Positions 1-9,750 of a DNA stretch of 64,000 bases are shown piece by piece (the stretch's first letter is position 1; each line of letters opens with the position of its first letter). The DNA is from an uncultured Cohaesibacter sp. GTDB taxonomy: Bacteria > Pseudomonadota > Alphaproteobacteria > Rhizobiales > Cohaesibacteraceae. Location of the stretch: assembly GCF_963678225.1 (NCBI RefSeq), contig NZ_OY782764.1:526001-590000 (forward strand), written 5' to 3'. Under the pieces are notes generated by a model. It did not search any database, was not told the DNA's origin, and worked only from the letters and a program-made list of their open reading frames with translations. The position numbers and the translations under genes were made by a program.

Positions 1-441
1 CATGATGCCCTTGCGGCCCAGATCGAACGGGTCAAGGCCATTCATGGCTTTGCAATTCTCTATGATTGTCACTCGATCCGCTCCCATATTCCTTTCCTTT
101 TTGAAGGCAAGCTGCCCGATTTCAACATCGGTACCAATGAGGGCAAAACCTGCTGCAGATGCGTTGAGAAGACCGTCGCCACCCACGCCATGGGCGCTGA
201 GGGCTACACCGCCGTGCTCAATGGTCGCTTCAAGGGCGGCTGGACGACGCGCCATTATGGCGATCCGGACAACAAGATCCATGTGATCCAGATGGAACTG
301 GCACAGGATACCCATCTGGTCCGCGAAGAGCCCCCGTTTGATTATGATGACAAAAAGGCCGATGCGCTGCGTGTGCATTTGAAGGCGATCCTGACCGATC
401 TGGCCGCACTCGCACCCCACCTTTCCGGCAAAGAACAATAA
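1..441 (+). CDS. hutG: N-formylglutamate deformylase, 3' part (partial)
   Basis: The reading frame is already open at base 1, so only the last 146 residues are present. HutG hydrolyses N-formyl-L-glutamate to glutamate and formate, the last step of one branch of histidine degradation, in the cytoplasm. The visible part has YDCHSIRS followed by [17 protein letters not shown], the hallmark of the N-formylglutamate amidohydrolase family, whose His residues bind the catalytic metal. It ends 17 bases before hutU and is surely co-transcribed with it. Its presence implies the route through formiminoglutamate deiminase (HutF) rather than direct hydrolysis; the other hut genes would lie upstream of the window. 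The identification is firm. Confidence 0.93.
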   Translation, partial: HDALAAQIERVKAIHGFAILYDCHSIRSHIPFLFEGKLPDFNIGTNEGKTCCRCVEKTVATHAMGAEGYTAVLNGRFKGGWTTRHYGDPDNKIHVIQMELAQDTHLVREEPPFDYDDKKADALRVHLKAILTDLAALAPHLSGKEQ

Positions 442-458
442 GACTTGAGGAGACAGCA

Positions 459-2135
459 ATGGTTGACAGCCGCCACAATGAACGTGATGTTTTCCCGCCG
501 ACCGGCCCGGAATTGAACGCCAAATCCTGGCTCACCGAAGCGCCCCTGCGCATGCTCATGAACAATCTGCATCCGGATGTGGCAGAACGCCCGCACGAAC
601 TGGTTGTCTATGGTGGCATCGGTCGCGCCGCCCGCACCTGGCAGGATTTCGACAAGATCACACAAACCCTCAAGACGTTGGAAGACAACGAGACCCTGCT
701 GGTCCAGTCTGGCAAGCCGGTTGGTGTGTTCCGTACCCACAAGGATGCGCCGCGCGTTCTCATCGCCAACTCCAACATTGTGCCCCACTGGGCCAACTGG
801 GACCATTTCAACGAGCTCGATAAAAAGGGCCTGATGATGTATGGCCAGATGACCGCTGGCTCGTGGATCTATATCGGCGCACAGGGCATCGTGCAGGGCA
901 CCTATGAAACCTTCGCCGAAGCAGGCCGTCAGCATTATGAAGGCGATCTCAAGGGCAAATGGATCCTGACCGGGGGCCTTGGCGGCATGGGTGGCGCCCA
1001 GCCACTGGCAGCCGTCATGGCAGGCGCCTGCTGCCTTGCCGTTGAATGCGACGAGAGCCGCATCGATTTCCGCATGCGCACCCGCTATGTGGACGAAAAG
1101 GCCCACACCCTCGACGAAGCTCTGGAGATGATCGAGAAATGGACCGCTGCAGGCGAAGCCAAATCGGTCGGCCTCGTAGGCAACGCCGCGGACATCTTCC
1201 CCGAGTTGGTCGCACGCGGCGTCAAACCGGACATCGTCACCGACCAGACCTCTGCCCATGACCCCGTTCATGGCTATCTGCCCAAGGGCTGGAGCGTTGC
1301 CGAATGGCGCGCCAAGCAGGAAACCGAGCCTAAAGTGGTCGAAAAAGCGGCCCGCGCTTCCATGCGAGATCATGTCGAAGCCATGGTTGCCTTTTCCGAC
1401 ATGGGCATCCCGACGCTGGACTACGGCAACAATATCCGTCAGATGGCACTGGAAGAAGGTTTGGAAAATGCCTTTGCCTTCCCCGGCTTCGTGCCAGCCT
1501 ATATCCGCCCCCTCTTCTGCCGTGGCGTAGGCCCCTTCCGTTGGGCGGCCCTCTCCGGCGATCCGGAAGACATCTACAAGACCGACGCCAAGGTGAAGGA
1601 ACTCATCCCCGATGATCCGCATCTGCATAACTGGCTCGACATGGCCCGTGAGCGAATCGCCTTCCAGGGCCTTCCTTCCCGCATTTGCTGGGTCGGCCTT
1701 GGCCAGCGTCATCGTCTCGGTCTTGCCTTTAACGAAATGGTGCGCAATGGCGAGCTCAAAGCTCCGATCGTCATCGGGCGCGACCATCTGGATAGTGGAT
1801 CGGTTGCTTCGCCAAACCGCGAAACCGAAGCCATGAAAGATGGTTCGGATGCCGTTTCCGACTGGCCGCTGCTCAACGCTCTGCTCAACACAGCCTCGGG
1901 CGCTACATGGGTGTCGCTGCATCATGGCGGCGGCGTCGGCATGGGCTTCTCCCAGCATGCGGGCATGGTCATTTGTTGCGATGGCACAAAAGATGCTGAC
2001 GAGCGTCTGGAACGCGTGCTATGGAACGATCCTGCAACCGGTGTGATGCGTCATGCGGATGCAGGCTATGAAATCGCTGTGGAATGCGCTAAGGAACACA
2101 AGTTGAATCTTCCGGGCATCCTTACAGACGAATAA
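459..2135 (+). CDS. hutU: Urocanate hydratase
   Basis: The 558-residue protein has the family's usual length. Urocanase converts urocanate to 4-imidazolone-5-propionate, the second step of histidine degradation, using tightly bound NAD+ as an electrophile. The sequence shows the NAD-binding glycine-rich stretch [11 protein letters not shown] near residue 170 and the conserved C-terminal block with [19 protein letters not shown], which contains the cysteine of the active-site region. The start ATG follows a GAGGAGA ribosome binding site. It sits directly after hutG and 56 bases before an amino acid ABC importer, which suggests that the importer takes up histidine or urocanate. The enzyme appears complete and unremarkable. 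Confidence 0.97.
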   Translation: MVDSRHNERDVFPPTGPELNAKSWLTEAPLRMLMNNLHPDVAERPHELVVYGGIGRAARTWQDFDKITQTLKTLEDNETLLVQSGKPVGVFRTHKDAPRVLIANSNIVPHWANWDHFNELDKKGLMMYGQMTAGSWIYIGAQGIVQGTYETFAEAGRQHYEGDLKGKWILTGGLGGMGGAQPLAAVMAGACCLAVECDESRIDFRMRTRYVDEKAHTLDEALEMIEKWTAAGEAKSVGLVGNAADIFPELVARGVKPDIVTDQTSAHDPVHGYLPKGWSVAEWRAKQETEPKVVEKAARASMRDHVEAMVAFSDMGIPTLDYGNNIRQMALEEGLENAFAFPGFVPAYIRPLFCRGVGPFRWAALSGDPEDIYKTDAKVKELIPDDPHLHNWLDMARERIAFQGLPSRICWVGLGQRHRLGLAFNEMVRNGELKAPIVIGRDHLDSGSVASPNRETEAMKDGSDAVSDWPLLNALLNTASGATWVSLHHGGGVGMGFSQHAGMVICCDGTKDADERLERVLWNDPATGVMRHADAGYEIAVECAKEHKLNLPGILTDE

Positions 2136-2191
2136 TATAATAACGAAAACAATACCCTCCAACCTTCCAGAAATTTAGGAGTACAGCTACA

Positions 2192-3010
2192 ATGAAAAAG
2201 ACAATCCTCAGCCTTGTTGCTGCTGCAACCCTCGGCTTGGGCTTTGCCAGCGCGGCACAAGCCGACCTTCTGTCCGACATCAAGGCAAAGGGCAAAATCG
2301 TAGCCGCCACCGAAATGCATTTCGCTCCATTCGATATTCTTAAAGATGGCGAATATGTAGGCATCGACCGCGATCTGTTTGATGAAATTGCCAAGGAACT
2401 GGGCGTTGAAGCAGAATTCATCGACCTGCCATGGCAGTCCATCCTGCCGGGTCTGGAAGCCGAGAAATTCGACTTCGTTCTGGCCCCGGTTACCATGACC
2501 GCCGAACGCCTTGATCGCTACAGCTTCACGCTGCCAATCGGCAACGCCACTGTTGCTCTGGCCAAGAAGGCCGGTGACGATTCCATCACCAAACCTGAAG
2601 ACATTGCTGGCAAGGCTGTTGGCTCCCAGAAGGGCTCTGCACAGCTGGCACAGCTGAAGGCTTTCTCCGAAACCCTGCCCGAGCCTGTTGATGCACGCGA
2701 ATATGTCAATATCGACGAAGCGCTGGCGGACATGGCTGCAGGCCGCATCTCCGGCGTTGCCAACTCCCTGCCGCTGATGGGCTATGCTTCCGTTCAGCGT
2801 CCGGGTCTTTTCGAACTGGTTCTGCCTCCGTTCGGCGAGCCGAAATATTTCGGCTGGGTTGCTCGCAAAGGCGAAGACAGCGCTTCCTTTATCGAAGCTG
2901 TCAACAAGGTGCTGATCAACATGCATGAAGACGGCCGCCTGAAAGCCATCAACGAAAAATGGCTTGGCAGCAATCCGGATCTGCCAACCACCATGCCGGA
3001 AGTGAAATAA
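2192..3010 (+). CDS. Amino acid ABC transporter, periplasmic binding protein
   Basis: This 272-residue protein begins with a clear Sec signal peptide (MKKTILSLVAAATLGLGFASAAQA, cleavage near residue 24). It continues as a family-3 extracellular solute-binding protein, with the typical opening KIVAATEMHFAPFDILKDGEYVGID and a D-hinge region KAVGSQKGSA. It should capture a polar amino acid or related compound in the periplasm and deliver it to the permease pair encoded downstream. Placement directly after hutU makes histidine or urocanate a reasonable substrate guess, but that is inference from context. A hairpin at 3019-3046 follows the stop codon, a common device for making binding protein in excess over the membrane parts. 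Confidence 0.92.
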   Translation: MKKTILSLVAAATLGLGFASAAQADLLSDIKAKGKIVAATEMHFAPFDILKDGEYVGIDRDLFDEIAKELGVEAEFIDLPWQSILPGLEAEKFDFVLAPVTMTAERLDRYSFTLPIGNATVALAKKAGDDSITKPEDIAGKAVGSQKGSAQLAQLKAFSETLPEPVDAREYVNIDEALADMAAGRISGVANSLPLMGYASVQRPGLFELVLPPFGEPKYFGWVARKGEDSASFIEAVNKVLINMHEDGRLKAINEKWLGSNPDLPTTMPEVK

Positions 3011-3018
3011 CAACGGCG

Positions 3019-3055
3019 GCGCCCGGTGAGCTTACTTGCCGGGCGCTTCTCTTTT
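3019..3055 (+). terminator. Intercistronic hairpin / partial terminator after the binding protein gene
   Basis: An 8-bp GC-only stem (GCGCCCGG at 3019-3026 with CCGGGCGC at 3039-3046, loop of 12) is followed by TTCTCTTTT. It lies between the binding protein and permease genes. It probably attenuates readthrough or protects the upstream mRNA, raising binding protein over permease levels. Confidence 0.7.
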
Positions 3056-3203
3056 CGAATGCGGCCACTTTGCAGAAATGGCACAGGAGCATTTCGCCTC
3101 GCCCTTTTTCGTTTGGCCACGATGTAAGACTTCTCTACGACTGATCAGCCTGCCTCATGACACTTGACCGGGGAAGTGGCTTTTCGAGCGGAGATTGCGA
3201 GAG

Positions 3204-3857
3204 ATGAACTTTTCGTTCGAGACGATCTGGCACAATCTACCCTACCTGTTGGCTGCGGCCCGCTGGACCATTATCATTTCGGTCAGCGGCATGGCCATCA
3301 GTCTGGTCTGGGGTACCATCCTGTGTACAACGCGGTTGTCAAAAAATCCATTTTTGCGTGGCATTGCCGCGCTCTATATCAGTTTTTTCCGTGGCGTTCC
3401 GCTACTCGTCCAGTTGCTACTCTTCTATTATGCGCTGCCCTTTATCGGGCTGGATCTGCTCGCTGTTCAGGCCGCCATTCTGGCAACCGGCCTGTGCTCG
3501 GCGGCCTATACGGCTGAAATCCTGCGTGGTGCCTTGCAGAGCATCCCGAGCGGACAAACGGAAGCAGCCTATGCGCTGGGTATTCCGTCTTTCTCGCTCT
3601 GGCGTCGCATTCTGGTGCCGCAGGCGGTGCGCATCGGCATGCCTTCCCTCGTTAACGAGCTGATCCTTCTGGTCAAGGTTTCCTCTCTGGCATCCGTTGT
3701 AGGCATAGGAGAACTCACACGCATCTCGCAGAATATCACCGGCGAGACCTATCGCCCGCTGGAAATCTACATCACCGCTGCTGTCATTTACTTCGTGATC
3801 AACTGGGTTCTGTCGATCAGTGGCCGACTGATCGAAAAGAAACTGCAGATCGGATAG
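3204..3857 (+). CDS. Amino acid ABC transporter permease (HisQ/GlnP type)
   Basis: A 217-residue integral membrane protein with about five membrane segments. It belongs to the HisM/HisQ family (binding-protein-dependent transport inner-membrane component). The cytoplasmic EAA loop that contacts the ATPase is visible in the middle as EAAYALGIPSFSLWRRILVPQA. An upstream TTG at 3195 is possible, but the ATG at 3204 sits 10 bases after GGAG and is preferred. It is followed 9 bases later by a second permease gene, so the two probably form a heterodimeric channel for the binding protein encoded at 2192-3010. Confidence 0.92.
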   Translation: MNFSFETIWHNLPYLLAAARWTIIISVSGMAISLVWGTILCTTRLSKNPFLRGIAALYISFFRGVPLLVQLLLFYYALPFIGLDLLAVQAAILATGLCSAAYTAEILRGALQSIPSGQTEAAYALGIPSFSLWRRILVPQAVRIGMPSLVNELILLVKVSSLASVVGIGELTRISQNITGETYRPLEIYITAAVIYFVINWVLSISGRLIEKKLQIG

Positions 3858-3866
3858 GAGCGCGTC

Positions 3867-4526
3867 ATGGAAACAGAACTTTTTGTCCGTTACGGACCCG
3901 CCTTGCTCTACGGTTTCGGCATCACCATCCTGTGCTGGTTGGCAGGCTCCATCGGCGGAGTGATCGTCGGCTTCATTCTGGCTTGTCTCAACCGCTGGGG
4001 CCCGCGCGCGCTCAGTTGGGTGATCTATGTCTATGTGGAGATCATTCGCGGCACGCCCTTCATGATCCAGCTTTTCATCCTCTATTATGGCGGCCCCTAT
4101 ATCGGTCTGGTGCTCTCGCCGGTGCAAGCAGGTATCCTGAGCTTTGTGGTCTATGGCAGCCCTTATTTTGCCGAAATCTTCCGCTCTGGCTTCAACGCCA
4201 TTCCCAAGGGTCAGATCGAGGCGGCCCGCTGCGTCGGCATGCCTGAAACCCGCATCCTGTGGCGGATCATCCTGCCGCAAATGCTGGTGCCGATCACCGC
4301 GCCACTCACCAACTTCTTCATCATCCTGACCAAGGAAACCGCCATTCTTTCCGTCGTAACCGTGCCGGAACTGCTGTTCCAGACCCAGACGATGGCTGCG
4401 GAAACCTTCACCTTTGTCGAGCCGTTCCTCGTGTTGTCCCTGTTCTACTGGCTGATGGTGCTGGTAACCGGCTGGATTGGCAACAAGGTGGAACAACGCG
4501 TCACCCGCCACTTGAAACGGGCCTGA
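3867..4526 (+). CDS. Amino acid ABC transporter permease (HisM type)
   Basis: This 219-residue membrane protein is the second permease of the importer. Its EAA loop reads [21 protein letters not shown]. It opens with the segment [24 protein letters not shown], typical of HisM/GltK homologues. It begins 9 bases after the first permease and ends 4 bases before the ATPase gene, so the three are translated from one transcript. The substrate cannot be read from the sequence; the hut context favours histidine or a related amino acid. Confidence 0.92.
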   Translation: METELFVRYGPALLYGFGITILCWLAGSIGGVIVGFILACLNRWGPRALSWVIYVYVEIIRGTPFMIQLFILYYGGPYIGLVLSPVQAGILSFVVYGSPYFAEIFRSGFNAIPKGQIEAARCVGMPETRILWRIILPQMLVPITAPLTNFFIILTKETAILSVVTVPELLFQTQTMAAETFTFVEPFLVLSLFYWLMVLVTGWIGNKVEQRVTRHLKRA

Positions 4527-4530
4527 CAAG

Positions 4531-5370
4531 ATGAACGCACAAGCAAGTGAGACCAAGATGTCGAAAGAACAGATGACCACCACCGCTGACGATGCGATCA
4601 TCACAGTCCGCAATCTCAGCAAATATTTTGATGATTTCGAAGCCCTGCGCGACATCACGCTGGATGTCAAGCGCTCCGAAGTGCTCTGCCTCATTGGCCC
4701 GTCCGGCTCGGGCAAAAGCACGCTGCTGCGCTGCCTCAACTTTCTTGAGCAATATGACGGCGGCGAAGTGCATCTGGATGGCGAACTGATCGGTTGGCAG
4801 GATATCAGCCACAATCCACGCAAACCACTTTCCGGTGAAGCCCTGCGCAAACAGCGCCAGCATATCGGCATGGTGTTCCAGCATTTCCATCTCTGGCCGC
4901 ATATGAGCGCGCTGGACAATGTCGCCGAAGCCCTGACAAGCGTAAAGAAGCTATCTAAAAAGAAAGCCAAGGAAGCTGCCATGGCAGCGCTCACCAAGGT
5001 GCATCTGGAAGACAAGGCAGAGAATTACCCGGCGAACCTCTCGGGCGGTCAACAGCAGCGTGTCGCCATCGCCCGTGCCATTGCCATGGAACCGCAGGTG
5101 ATGCTGTTTGATGAGCCCACTTCGGCGCTCGACCCGGAACTGGTGGGCGAAGTGCTCTCGGTGATGAAGGATCTGGCGGCCGAAGGCATGACCATGGTGG
5201 TGGTTACCCACGAAATGGGCTTTGCCGCCCATGTGGCCGACCGCGTCGCCTTCCTTGATAGCGGGCGACTGGTTACCTGCGTTCCGCCTGAAGAAATGTT
5301 CGGGCGCGATCCGGACGACGCCCGCGTTCGCTCATTCCTGCAGACCTATCGCGAGCGCAACGTGGTTTAG
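4531..5370 (+). CDS. Amino acid ABC transporter ATP-binding protein (HisP/GlnQ type)
   Basis: The 279-residue ATPase carries a full set of ABC motifs: Walker [10 protein letters not shown], signature [14 protein letters not shown], Walker [15 protein letters not shown] and the switch His in VVTHEMGFA. It would energise the importer formed with the two preceding permeases. An alternative start at 4558 would remove nine residues; the upstream ATG was kept because it gives the shorter gap to the previous stop. A terminator immediately downstream closes the hutG-hutU-transporter transcript. Confidence 0.94.
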   Translation: MNAQASETKMSKEQMTTTADDAIITVRNLSKYFDDFEALRDITLDVKRSEVLCLIGPSGSGKSTLLRCLNFLEQYDGGEVHLDGELIGWQDISHNPRKPLSGEALRKQRQHIGMVFQHFHLWPHMSALDNVAEALTSVKKLSKKKAKEAAMAALTKVHLEDKAENYPANLSGGQQQRVAIARAIAMEPQVMLFDEPTSALDPELVGEVLSVMKDLAAEGMTMVVVTHEMGFAAHVADRVAFLDSGRLVTCVPPEEMFGRDPDDARVRSFLQTYRERNVV

Positions 5371-5398
5371 GCTTTGCGCTTAATCTTGCTTGAAAAAT

Positions 5399-5434
5399 GG
5401 CCGCTTTCTCTTCAGGAAGGCGGCCTTTGTCTTT
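5399..5434 (+). terminator. Rho-independent terminator of the hut/ABC operon
   Basis: GGCCGCTTTC (5399-5408) pairs with GAAGGCGGCC (5416-5425), allowing one G-U pair, around a 7-base loop. TTTGTCTTTT follows. It sits 29 bases after the ATPase stop codon. Confidence 0.85.
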
Positions 5435-5619
5435 TAAAGAGAGCACCCAATCCATCCCACCGGTGGAAAGACGCATGCCTGAAGCGGAAAGACCCTAAAG
5501 GGGGCTGGAAATGGCGTGCATGCCCTTTATGATGAATGCATAAAGCGAACAAATCATTGCCCATTCCCTTGCCCTTTCATACCAGCAAGGCCCCCATTTC
5601 AAACCTTGAAGAGAGAACC

Positions 5620-7299
5620 ATGGCAACCTCGTCTGCCCCATCCAGAGCCCACACGCCCATCGCTTCCCATACGACGCCTATTGCCGATATCATTCTGCAT
5701 AATGGCCCCATCTGGCGTGGTTTTGAAGAAGGCACAACGCAAGCGCTGGCTCTTTGGCAAGGGCGGGTTCTGGCAACAGGCACACTGGATGAACTCTCCC
5801 CTTACAAAGGGGACCACACCCGCATGATCGATCTTGAGGGCAGGCTGGCCACACCGGGCTTTACCGATGCCCATCTGCATCCCACCTACTTGGGCGTTGT
5901 CATGGATTGGGTCGATATCACGCCGCAAAAGGCCTCAACCCTTGAAGCGCTGCTTTCAGCCGTCAAGGCGCGGGTAGAGCAGAGTGCGCCGGGCGACTGG
6001 GTCTTTGCCAGCGGCTATGACCAAACCAAGCTCGACGTCAAACGACACCCGACGCTTGCAGAACTGGATGCCATTGCGCCGAATAATCCGGTAATGCTGA
6101 TCCGTACCTGCACGCATGTGCAGATTGCCAACAGTCTGGCCATGAAGGCAGGCGGAATTGATGACAGCACACCTGACCCGGATGGCGGACAGATTGGCAA
6201 GGAAAATGGCAAACTGACCGGCTTTCTGGCCGAGAATGCCTCGGCACCGGTCTTTGATGCCGTGCCGCCACTCAGCAGAGACGCTGCCATCGATGCCATC
6301 GAGCGGGCCGGGAATTACTGTCTCTCGGTCGGCATCACATCCGTGATGGATGCAGCCATCGGCATGAAGGCAGGCTTTGAGGAAATCGCGGCCTATAACG
6401 AGGCCAAGCGGACTGGTCGCCTGCCGGTGCGCACATGGATGGCGCTCAGAGCCACCCCCGCGCATGATAATATCGTGCCCCAATGCGAGGCCGTCGGACT
6501 TGTCTCCGGCGTTGGCGACGACATGCTGATGGTCGGCTCTGTGAAGCTGTTTCTGGACGGCTCGATCGGCGGTGCGACAGCCTGGATGACCGAAGGATAT
6601 CTAGCCGACAAGGACAACCACGGCCTACAGATGATCCCCACCCAGGAGCTGGAAGCGATGGTGCTGGAGTATCATGAGAAGGGCTACCAGATTTGCGCCC
6701 ATGCCATTGGCGATGGCGCCATTGAACAGCTCATCACCGCCTATGAAAAGGCACTTGCCGCCTACCCCGATCCGGACCGGCGTCACCGCGTGGAGCATAG
6801 CGGCTTTCTGGCCCCTGACCACAATGAGCGCATGCAGAAGGCAGGCATCATCCCCTCGCCGCAACAGGTGTTTCTCTATGATTTCGGCGATGCCTACATC
6901 ACCATGATCGGCAAGGAACGGGTCTATAGTTCCTACCCACAGAAAACATGGACAGACATGGGCCTCAAGCCACCTGCGGGCAGTGATAGCCCCGTCTGCG
7001 ACCCTGCCCCGTGGACCAACCTTTATGCCATGATGACCCGTAAGACGGGCGCAGGCACCCAGCTAGACCCGTCCGAATGCCTCTCGATTGAAGAAGCCCT
7101 GCAATCCTACACAGAATATGGGGCCTATTCGCAAAAGCAGGAACATGTGCGTGGCAAGCTGATGCCGGGTTATTTGGCCGACGTCGCCGTCTTCTCACGC
7201 AATCTCCTGGAAGCAACGCCGGAAGAAATTCTCAATGACACGCTCTGCGACCTCACTATTCTGGATGGCAAGGTCGTCTATGAGCGCAAAGAGGGCTGA
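5620..7299 (+). CDS. YtcJ-like metal-dependent amidohydrolase
   Basis: The 559-residue protein belongs to the amidohydrolase family 3 (YtcJ-like). Visible features are the metal-binding DAHLHP after GFT, the long insert with LDGSIGGATAWM typical of the family, HAIGDGAIEQLI, HRVEHSGFL, and the C-terminal GSDSPVCDPAPW with the catalytic Asp region. Such enzymes hydrolyse amide or cyclic C-N bonds, but members of this family are diverse and the substrate cannot be assigned. The ATG at 5620 is preferred over one 28 codons upstream because GAAGAGAG lies just before it and because homologues begin close to this point. It is monocistronic, with a terminator over its stop codon, and it converges on the TRAP operon. 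Confidence 0.85.
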   Translation: MATSSAPSRAHTPIASHTTPIADIILHNGPIWRGFEEGTTQALALWQGRVLATGTLDELSPYKGDHTRMIDLEGRLATPGFTDAHLHPTYLGVVMDWVDITPQKASTLEALLSAVKARVEQSAPGDWVFASGYDQTKLDVKRHPTLAELDAIAPNNPVMLIRTCTHVQIANSLAMKAGGIDDSTPDPDGGQIGKENGKLTGFLAENASAPVFDAVPPLSRDAAIDAIERAGNYCLSVGITSVMDAAIGMKAGFEEIAAYNEAKRTGRLPVRTWMALRATPAHDNIVPQCEAVGLVSGVGDDMLMVGSVKLFLDGSIGGATAWMTEGYLADKDNHGLQMIPTQELEAMVLEYHEKGYQICAHAIGDGAIEQLITAYEKALAAYPDPDRRHRVEHSGFLAPDHNERMQKAGIIPSPQQVFLYDFGDAYITMIGKERVYSSYPQKTWTDMGLKPPAGSDSPVCDPAPWTNLYAMMTRKTGAGTQLDPSECLSIEEALQSYTEYGAYSQKQEHVRGKLMPGYLADVAVFSRNLLEATPEEILNDTLCDLTILDGKVVYERKEG

Positions 7300-7314
7300 T
7301 TGCAGCCCTCTTTT
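7288..7314. terminator. Bidirectional terminator between convergent operons
   Basis: AAAGAGGGCTG (7288-7298) pairs perfectly with CAGCCCTCTTT (7303-7313) around the loop ATTG, followed by T on the plus strand. The stem overlaps the amidohydrolase stop codon and lies 52 bases beyond the universal stress gene on the other strand. Confidence 0.8.
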
Positions 7315-7365
7315 CACTCTTTCCTGCGACTTATCAAATCCTCTTCAAGTGAAGGAGCCCTGCTC

Positions 7366-7791
7366 CTAGCGCACGATCAACAGACTACAAGGCGCAAGAT
7401 GGGCGAGCTGGGCTGTCACCGGCCCGGCAATCCCCGTCATCGCATCCGGCTGGCTGGCATTGACGATGAGATAGGATGGGGCCAACGTCTCGGCGAGCAG
7501 CAGGATCTGCTGATGAACGCCGCCCTTCAGAACATGCCGATAGACCAGCTCATCGGAGAGGCCAGCCTCCTTTACAAGCGCCACAAGCTCCATCTTGACG
7601 TGAGCAATGCTGTCCTTGACCACCTCTTCCACCAGAAAGGGCTTCACATAGTCATAAAAGCCATAGGCCAGCACATAGCAGACATGGATTTCGCCATTGA
7701 CGCATTGCGCAAGCTTTGCAGCTTCCTTGAGGGCCTTGACCGCATTGGCCTGATGTTCAATGTCAATCGCAACGAGAATCTTGGGGTCCAT
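7366..7791 (-). CDS. Universal stress protein, TRAP-associated (TeaD-like)
   Basis: The 141-residue protein is a single UspA domain: an opening KILVAIDIEHQ strand, a central EAAKLAQCVNGEIHV, and a C-terminal segment ending GPVTAQLAHLAPCSLLIVR. The C-terminal GxxG-x9-GS nucleotide-binding signature is incomplete, so ATP binding is uncertain. It is the last gene of a TRAP importer operon. In Halomonas the ectoine TRAP system TeaABC is accompanied by the regulator TeaD of the same family, and a role in tuning transporter activity is inferred by analogy. The start MDPKI at 7791 is preferred to a codon nine residues earlier because GGAGAG lies before it. Confidence 0.82.
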   Translation of the reverse strand: MDPKILVAIDIEHQANAVKALKEAAKLAQCVNGEIHVCYVLAYGFYDYVKPFLVEEVVKDSIAHVKMELVALVKEAGLSDELVYRHVLKGGVHQQILLLAETLAPSYLIVNASQPDAMTGIAGPVTAQLAHLAPCSLLIVR

Positions 7792-7837
7792 GGGTCTCTC
7801 CGCAGGGTTCATCGCCACCTATCCAGAGGCCGATTGT

Positions 7838-9133
7838 CTATTTCAATACACTCGGCAACCAGAGCGCCAGATCCGGGAAGATAACCAGCAGCACCACAAA
7901 CAGGCACATGACGAGGAAGCTCGGAACCGCGGCCCGCGCAATGACCCCGATATCGTGCCCCGTCATCCCTTGCAGCACAAACAGGTTGAATCCGATTGGC
8001 GGCGTAATCTGTGCCATCTCGACCACGATCATCAGATAGACTCCGAACCAGAGCATATCAAATCCGGCAGCCCGGACCATCGGCTCGATGACGGCCATTG
8101 TCAGAACAATGGACGAAATGCCGTCCAGAAAACAACCCAGCAAGATGTAGAAGACCGTTAGTGTCATGATCAGAACCAACGGCGAAGGATCCCATGCGGA
8201 AATCACCTCGGCCAGCGCCTTTGGAATGCCGGTAAAGCCCATAGCCAGCGACAGGAAACCTGATCCCATCAGAATGAACATGACCATCGTGGTGGTGCGC
8301 ACCGCACCCAAAACGGACTCAACGAAAGTGTCCCGCGTCAATGTCTTTTGCAGGAAGGCGAGTATAAAAGACCCAAGCACCCCGAGCGCCGCCGCTTCCG
8401 TCGCCGTAGCAATACCGCCATAGATGGAGCCGATCACCGCAACAATGAGCGCCACGACGGGCAGCAGCCCCAGAAAGGCTGAAAGCTTTTCGCTCCAGTT
8501 GGTCGATGGATCCATCTGCATCTCGCTGCCATGGCGCAGCCCCCACAGGGCGATATAGCCCATGAAAAGCAGCGCCAGACACACACCGGGGATCATCGCC
8601 GCCATAAAGAGCTTGGCGATGCTCTCGTTGACCGTCACCCCATAGATGATCATCGAAATACTGGGCGGAATGAGCAGACCGAGTGTGCCTGCCCCCGCAA
8701 GCGACCCGACGATCTGCCTTTCCGGATAGCCACGTTTGCGCAACTCCGGAATGGCCATTTTACCGACTGTGGCCACCGTGGCAGCCGAAGAGCCGGAAAT
8801 GGCGGCAAAAATGGCAGAAGCCCCCACATTTACATGCAGCAATCCGCCAGGCATGCGCCGCATGAAGGGAGCGATGCCGCGAAACAGGGTCTCGGACAGG
8901 TTTGTGCGATAGAGAATTTCACCCATCCAGATGAAAAGAGGCAGAGCCGTCAGAGTCCAGGAAGATTGGCTGCCCCAGACGGTCAGCGCCAGCGCGTCCC
9001 CGATGGGCGCAGAGGTAAACAGATACATGCCCAGCATCGCCGTGAGCAGCAGCGACGCCCCCACCCAGACACTGGTGCCAAGCAGGAAGAACAGGGCAAA
9101 CAGGAATATCGAAATGGAAAGCGCTTCATTCAT
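7838..9133 (-). CDS. TRAP transporter large permease (DctM family)
   Basis: The 431-residue protein has about 12 hydrophobic segments and the DctM signatures: GGLLHVNVGASAIFAAISGSSAA, then IPPSISMIIYGV and the C-terminal ITPPIGFNLFVLQG. It is the ion-coupled channel subunit of a tripartite ATP-independent periplasmic transporter, which uses a sodium or proton gradient. It overlaps the small permease gene by four bases (ATGA), indicating translational coupling. Substrates of TRAP systems are mostly carboxylates; nothing in the sequence narrows this further. Confidence 0.95.
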   Translation of the reverse strand: MNEALSISIFLFALFFLLGTSVWVGASLLLTAMLGMYLFTSAPIGDALALTVWGSQSSWTLTALPLFIWMGEILYRTNLSETLFRGIAPFMRRMPGGLLHVNVGASAIFAAISGSSAATVATVGKMAIPELRKRGYPERQIVGSLAGAGTLGLLIPPSISMIIYGVTVNESIAKLFMAAMIPGVCLALLFMGYIALWGLRHGSEMQMDPSTNWSEKLSAFLGLLPVVALIVAVIGSIYGGIATATEAAALGVLGSFILAFLQKTLTRDTFVESVLGAVRTTTMVMFILMGSGFLSLAMGFTGIPKALAEVISAWDPSPLVLIMTLTVFYILLGCFLDGISSIVLTMAVIEPMVRAAGFDMLWFGVYLMIVVEMAQITPPIGFNLFVLQGMTGHDIGVIARAAVPSFLVMCLFVVLLVIFPDLALWLPSVLK

Positions 9134-9657
9134 ACTTCTTGCGGCCCCCCGGCCTCGCCCTGTTCAGGATCTATCGACTTGTAATCGAACAGAACGATCA
9201 GCAAGACATGAATGGTCGACAGCGCAAACAATATGGAACCCAGCGCCACCGGCGTCTGCGGTATCCACAAAAGGATCGCATCGGCGCCTTCGCTACGCTC
9301 ACCATAGTCATAGGAATCAATCACCAGTCGCATCATGTAGAAGGCCAGAAAGCTGGCAACTCCGGAGATAACCAGATGCGCCCAGATTTCCAGAGCCCGC
9401 CGCTTGGCCCCTTCCAGCCTCTGGGAGAGGATCGACACGCGAATATGCCCCTGTGAGCGGAAGGTATAGGCAAGCGCCATGAAGCTGCTGGTTGCCATGG
9501 CATAGCCAGCCACATCGGACGCCCCTCCGGCGAACCATCCAACAAGACGCGCCAGAATGCTGTAAAGCACCAACAGACACAGCAACACCAGGAGCGCCCC
9601 CGCAAGCCAGGCTCCCAAAAGATAGATGCGGTCCATAAACCGACTGATAGTAGTCAT
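9130..9657 (-). CDS. TRAP transporter small permease (DctQ family)
   Basis: This 175-residue membrane protein has four predicted membrane helices and the DctQ-type segment ALAYTFRSQGHIRVSILSQRL in the middle. It pairs with the large permease in the inner membrane and is thought to support docking of the binding protein. It lies 93 bases downstream of dctP, with a strong hairpin between them, and overlaps dctM by four bases. The assignment rests on size, topology and neighbours as well as motif. Confidence 0.9.
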   Translation of the reverse strand: MTTISRFMDRIYLLGAWLAGALLVLLCLLVLYSILARLVGWFAGGASDVAGYAMATSSFMALAYTFRSQGHIRVSILSQRLEGAKRRALEIWAHLVISGVASFLAFYMMRLVIDSYDYGERSEGADAILLWIPQTPVALGSILFALSTIHVLLIVLFDYKSIDPEQGEAGGPQEV

Positions 9658-9718
9658 TCATTCGTCCCGAGGCTTACGCCTCTCATTAAGACCGGCTTCC
9701 CTGCGAACAGATAAGCAT

Positions 9719-9741
9719 CGGGGAGGCACGAGGCCTCCCCG
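9719..9741 (-). other. Intercistronic hairpin between dctP and dctQ
   Basis: CGGGGAGGC (9719-9727) and GCCTCCCCG (9733-9741) form a perfect 9-bp GC-rich stem with a 5-base loop. No T-run follows on the minus strand, so it is more likely to protect the dctP mRNA from 3' decay than to terminate, giving excess binding protein. Confidence 0.65.
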
Positions 9742-9750
9742 AATTTTCGG

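Noticed and set aside
342-1958. Long open frame (538 codons) on the minus strand opposite hutU
   Set aside because: hutU on the plus strand is a certain gene of full family length; the antisense frame has no family resemblance and reflects codon bias.
3417-5015. Long minus-strand open frame opposite the ABC permease and ATPase genes
   Set aside because: The plus strand carries three clear transporter genes here; the antisense product shows no motifs.
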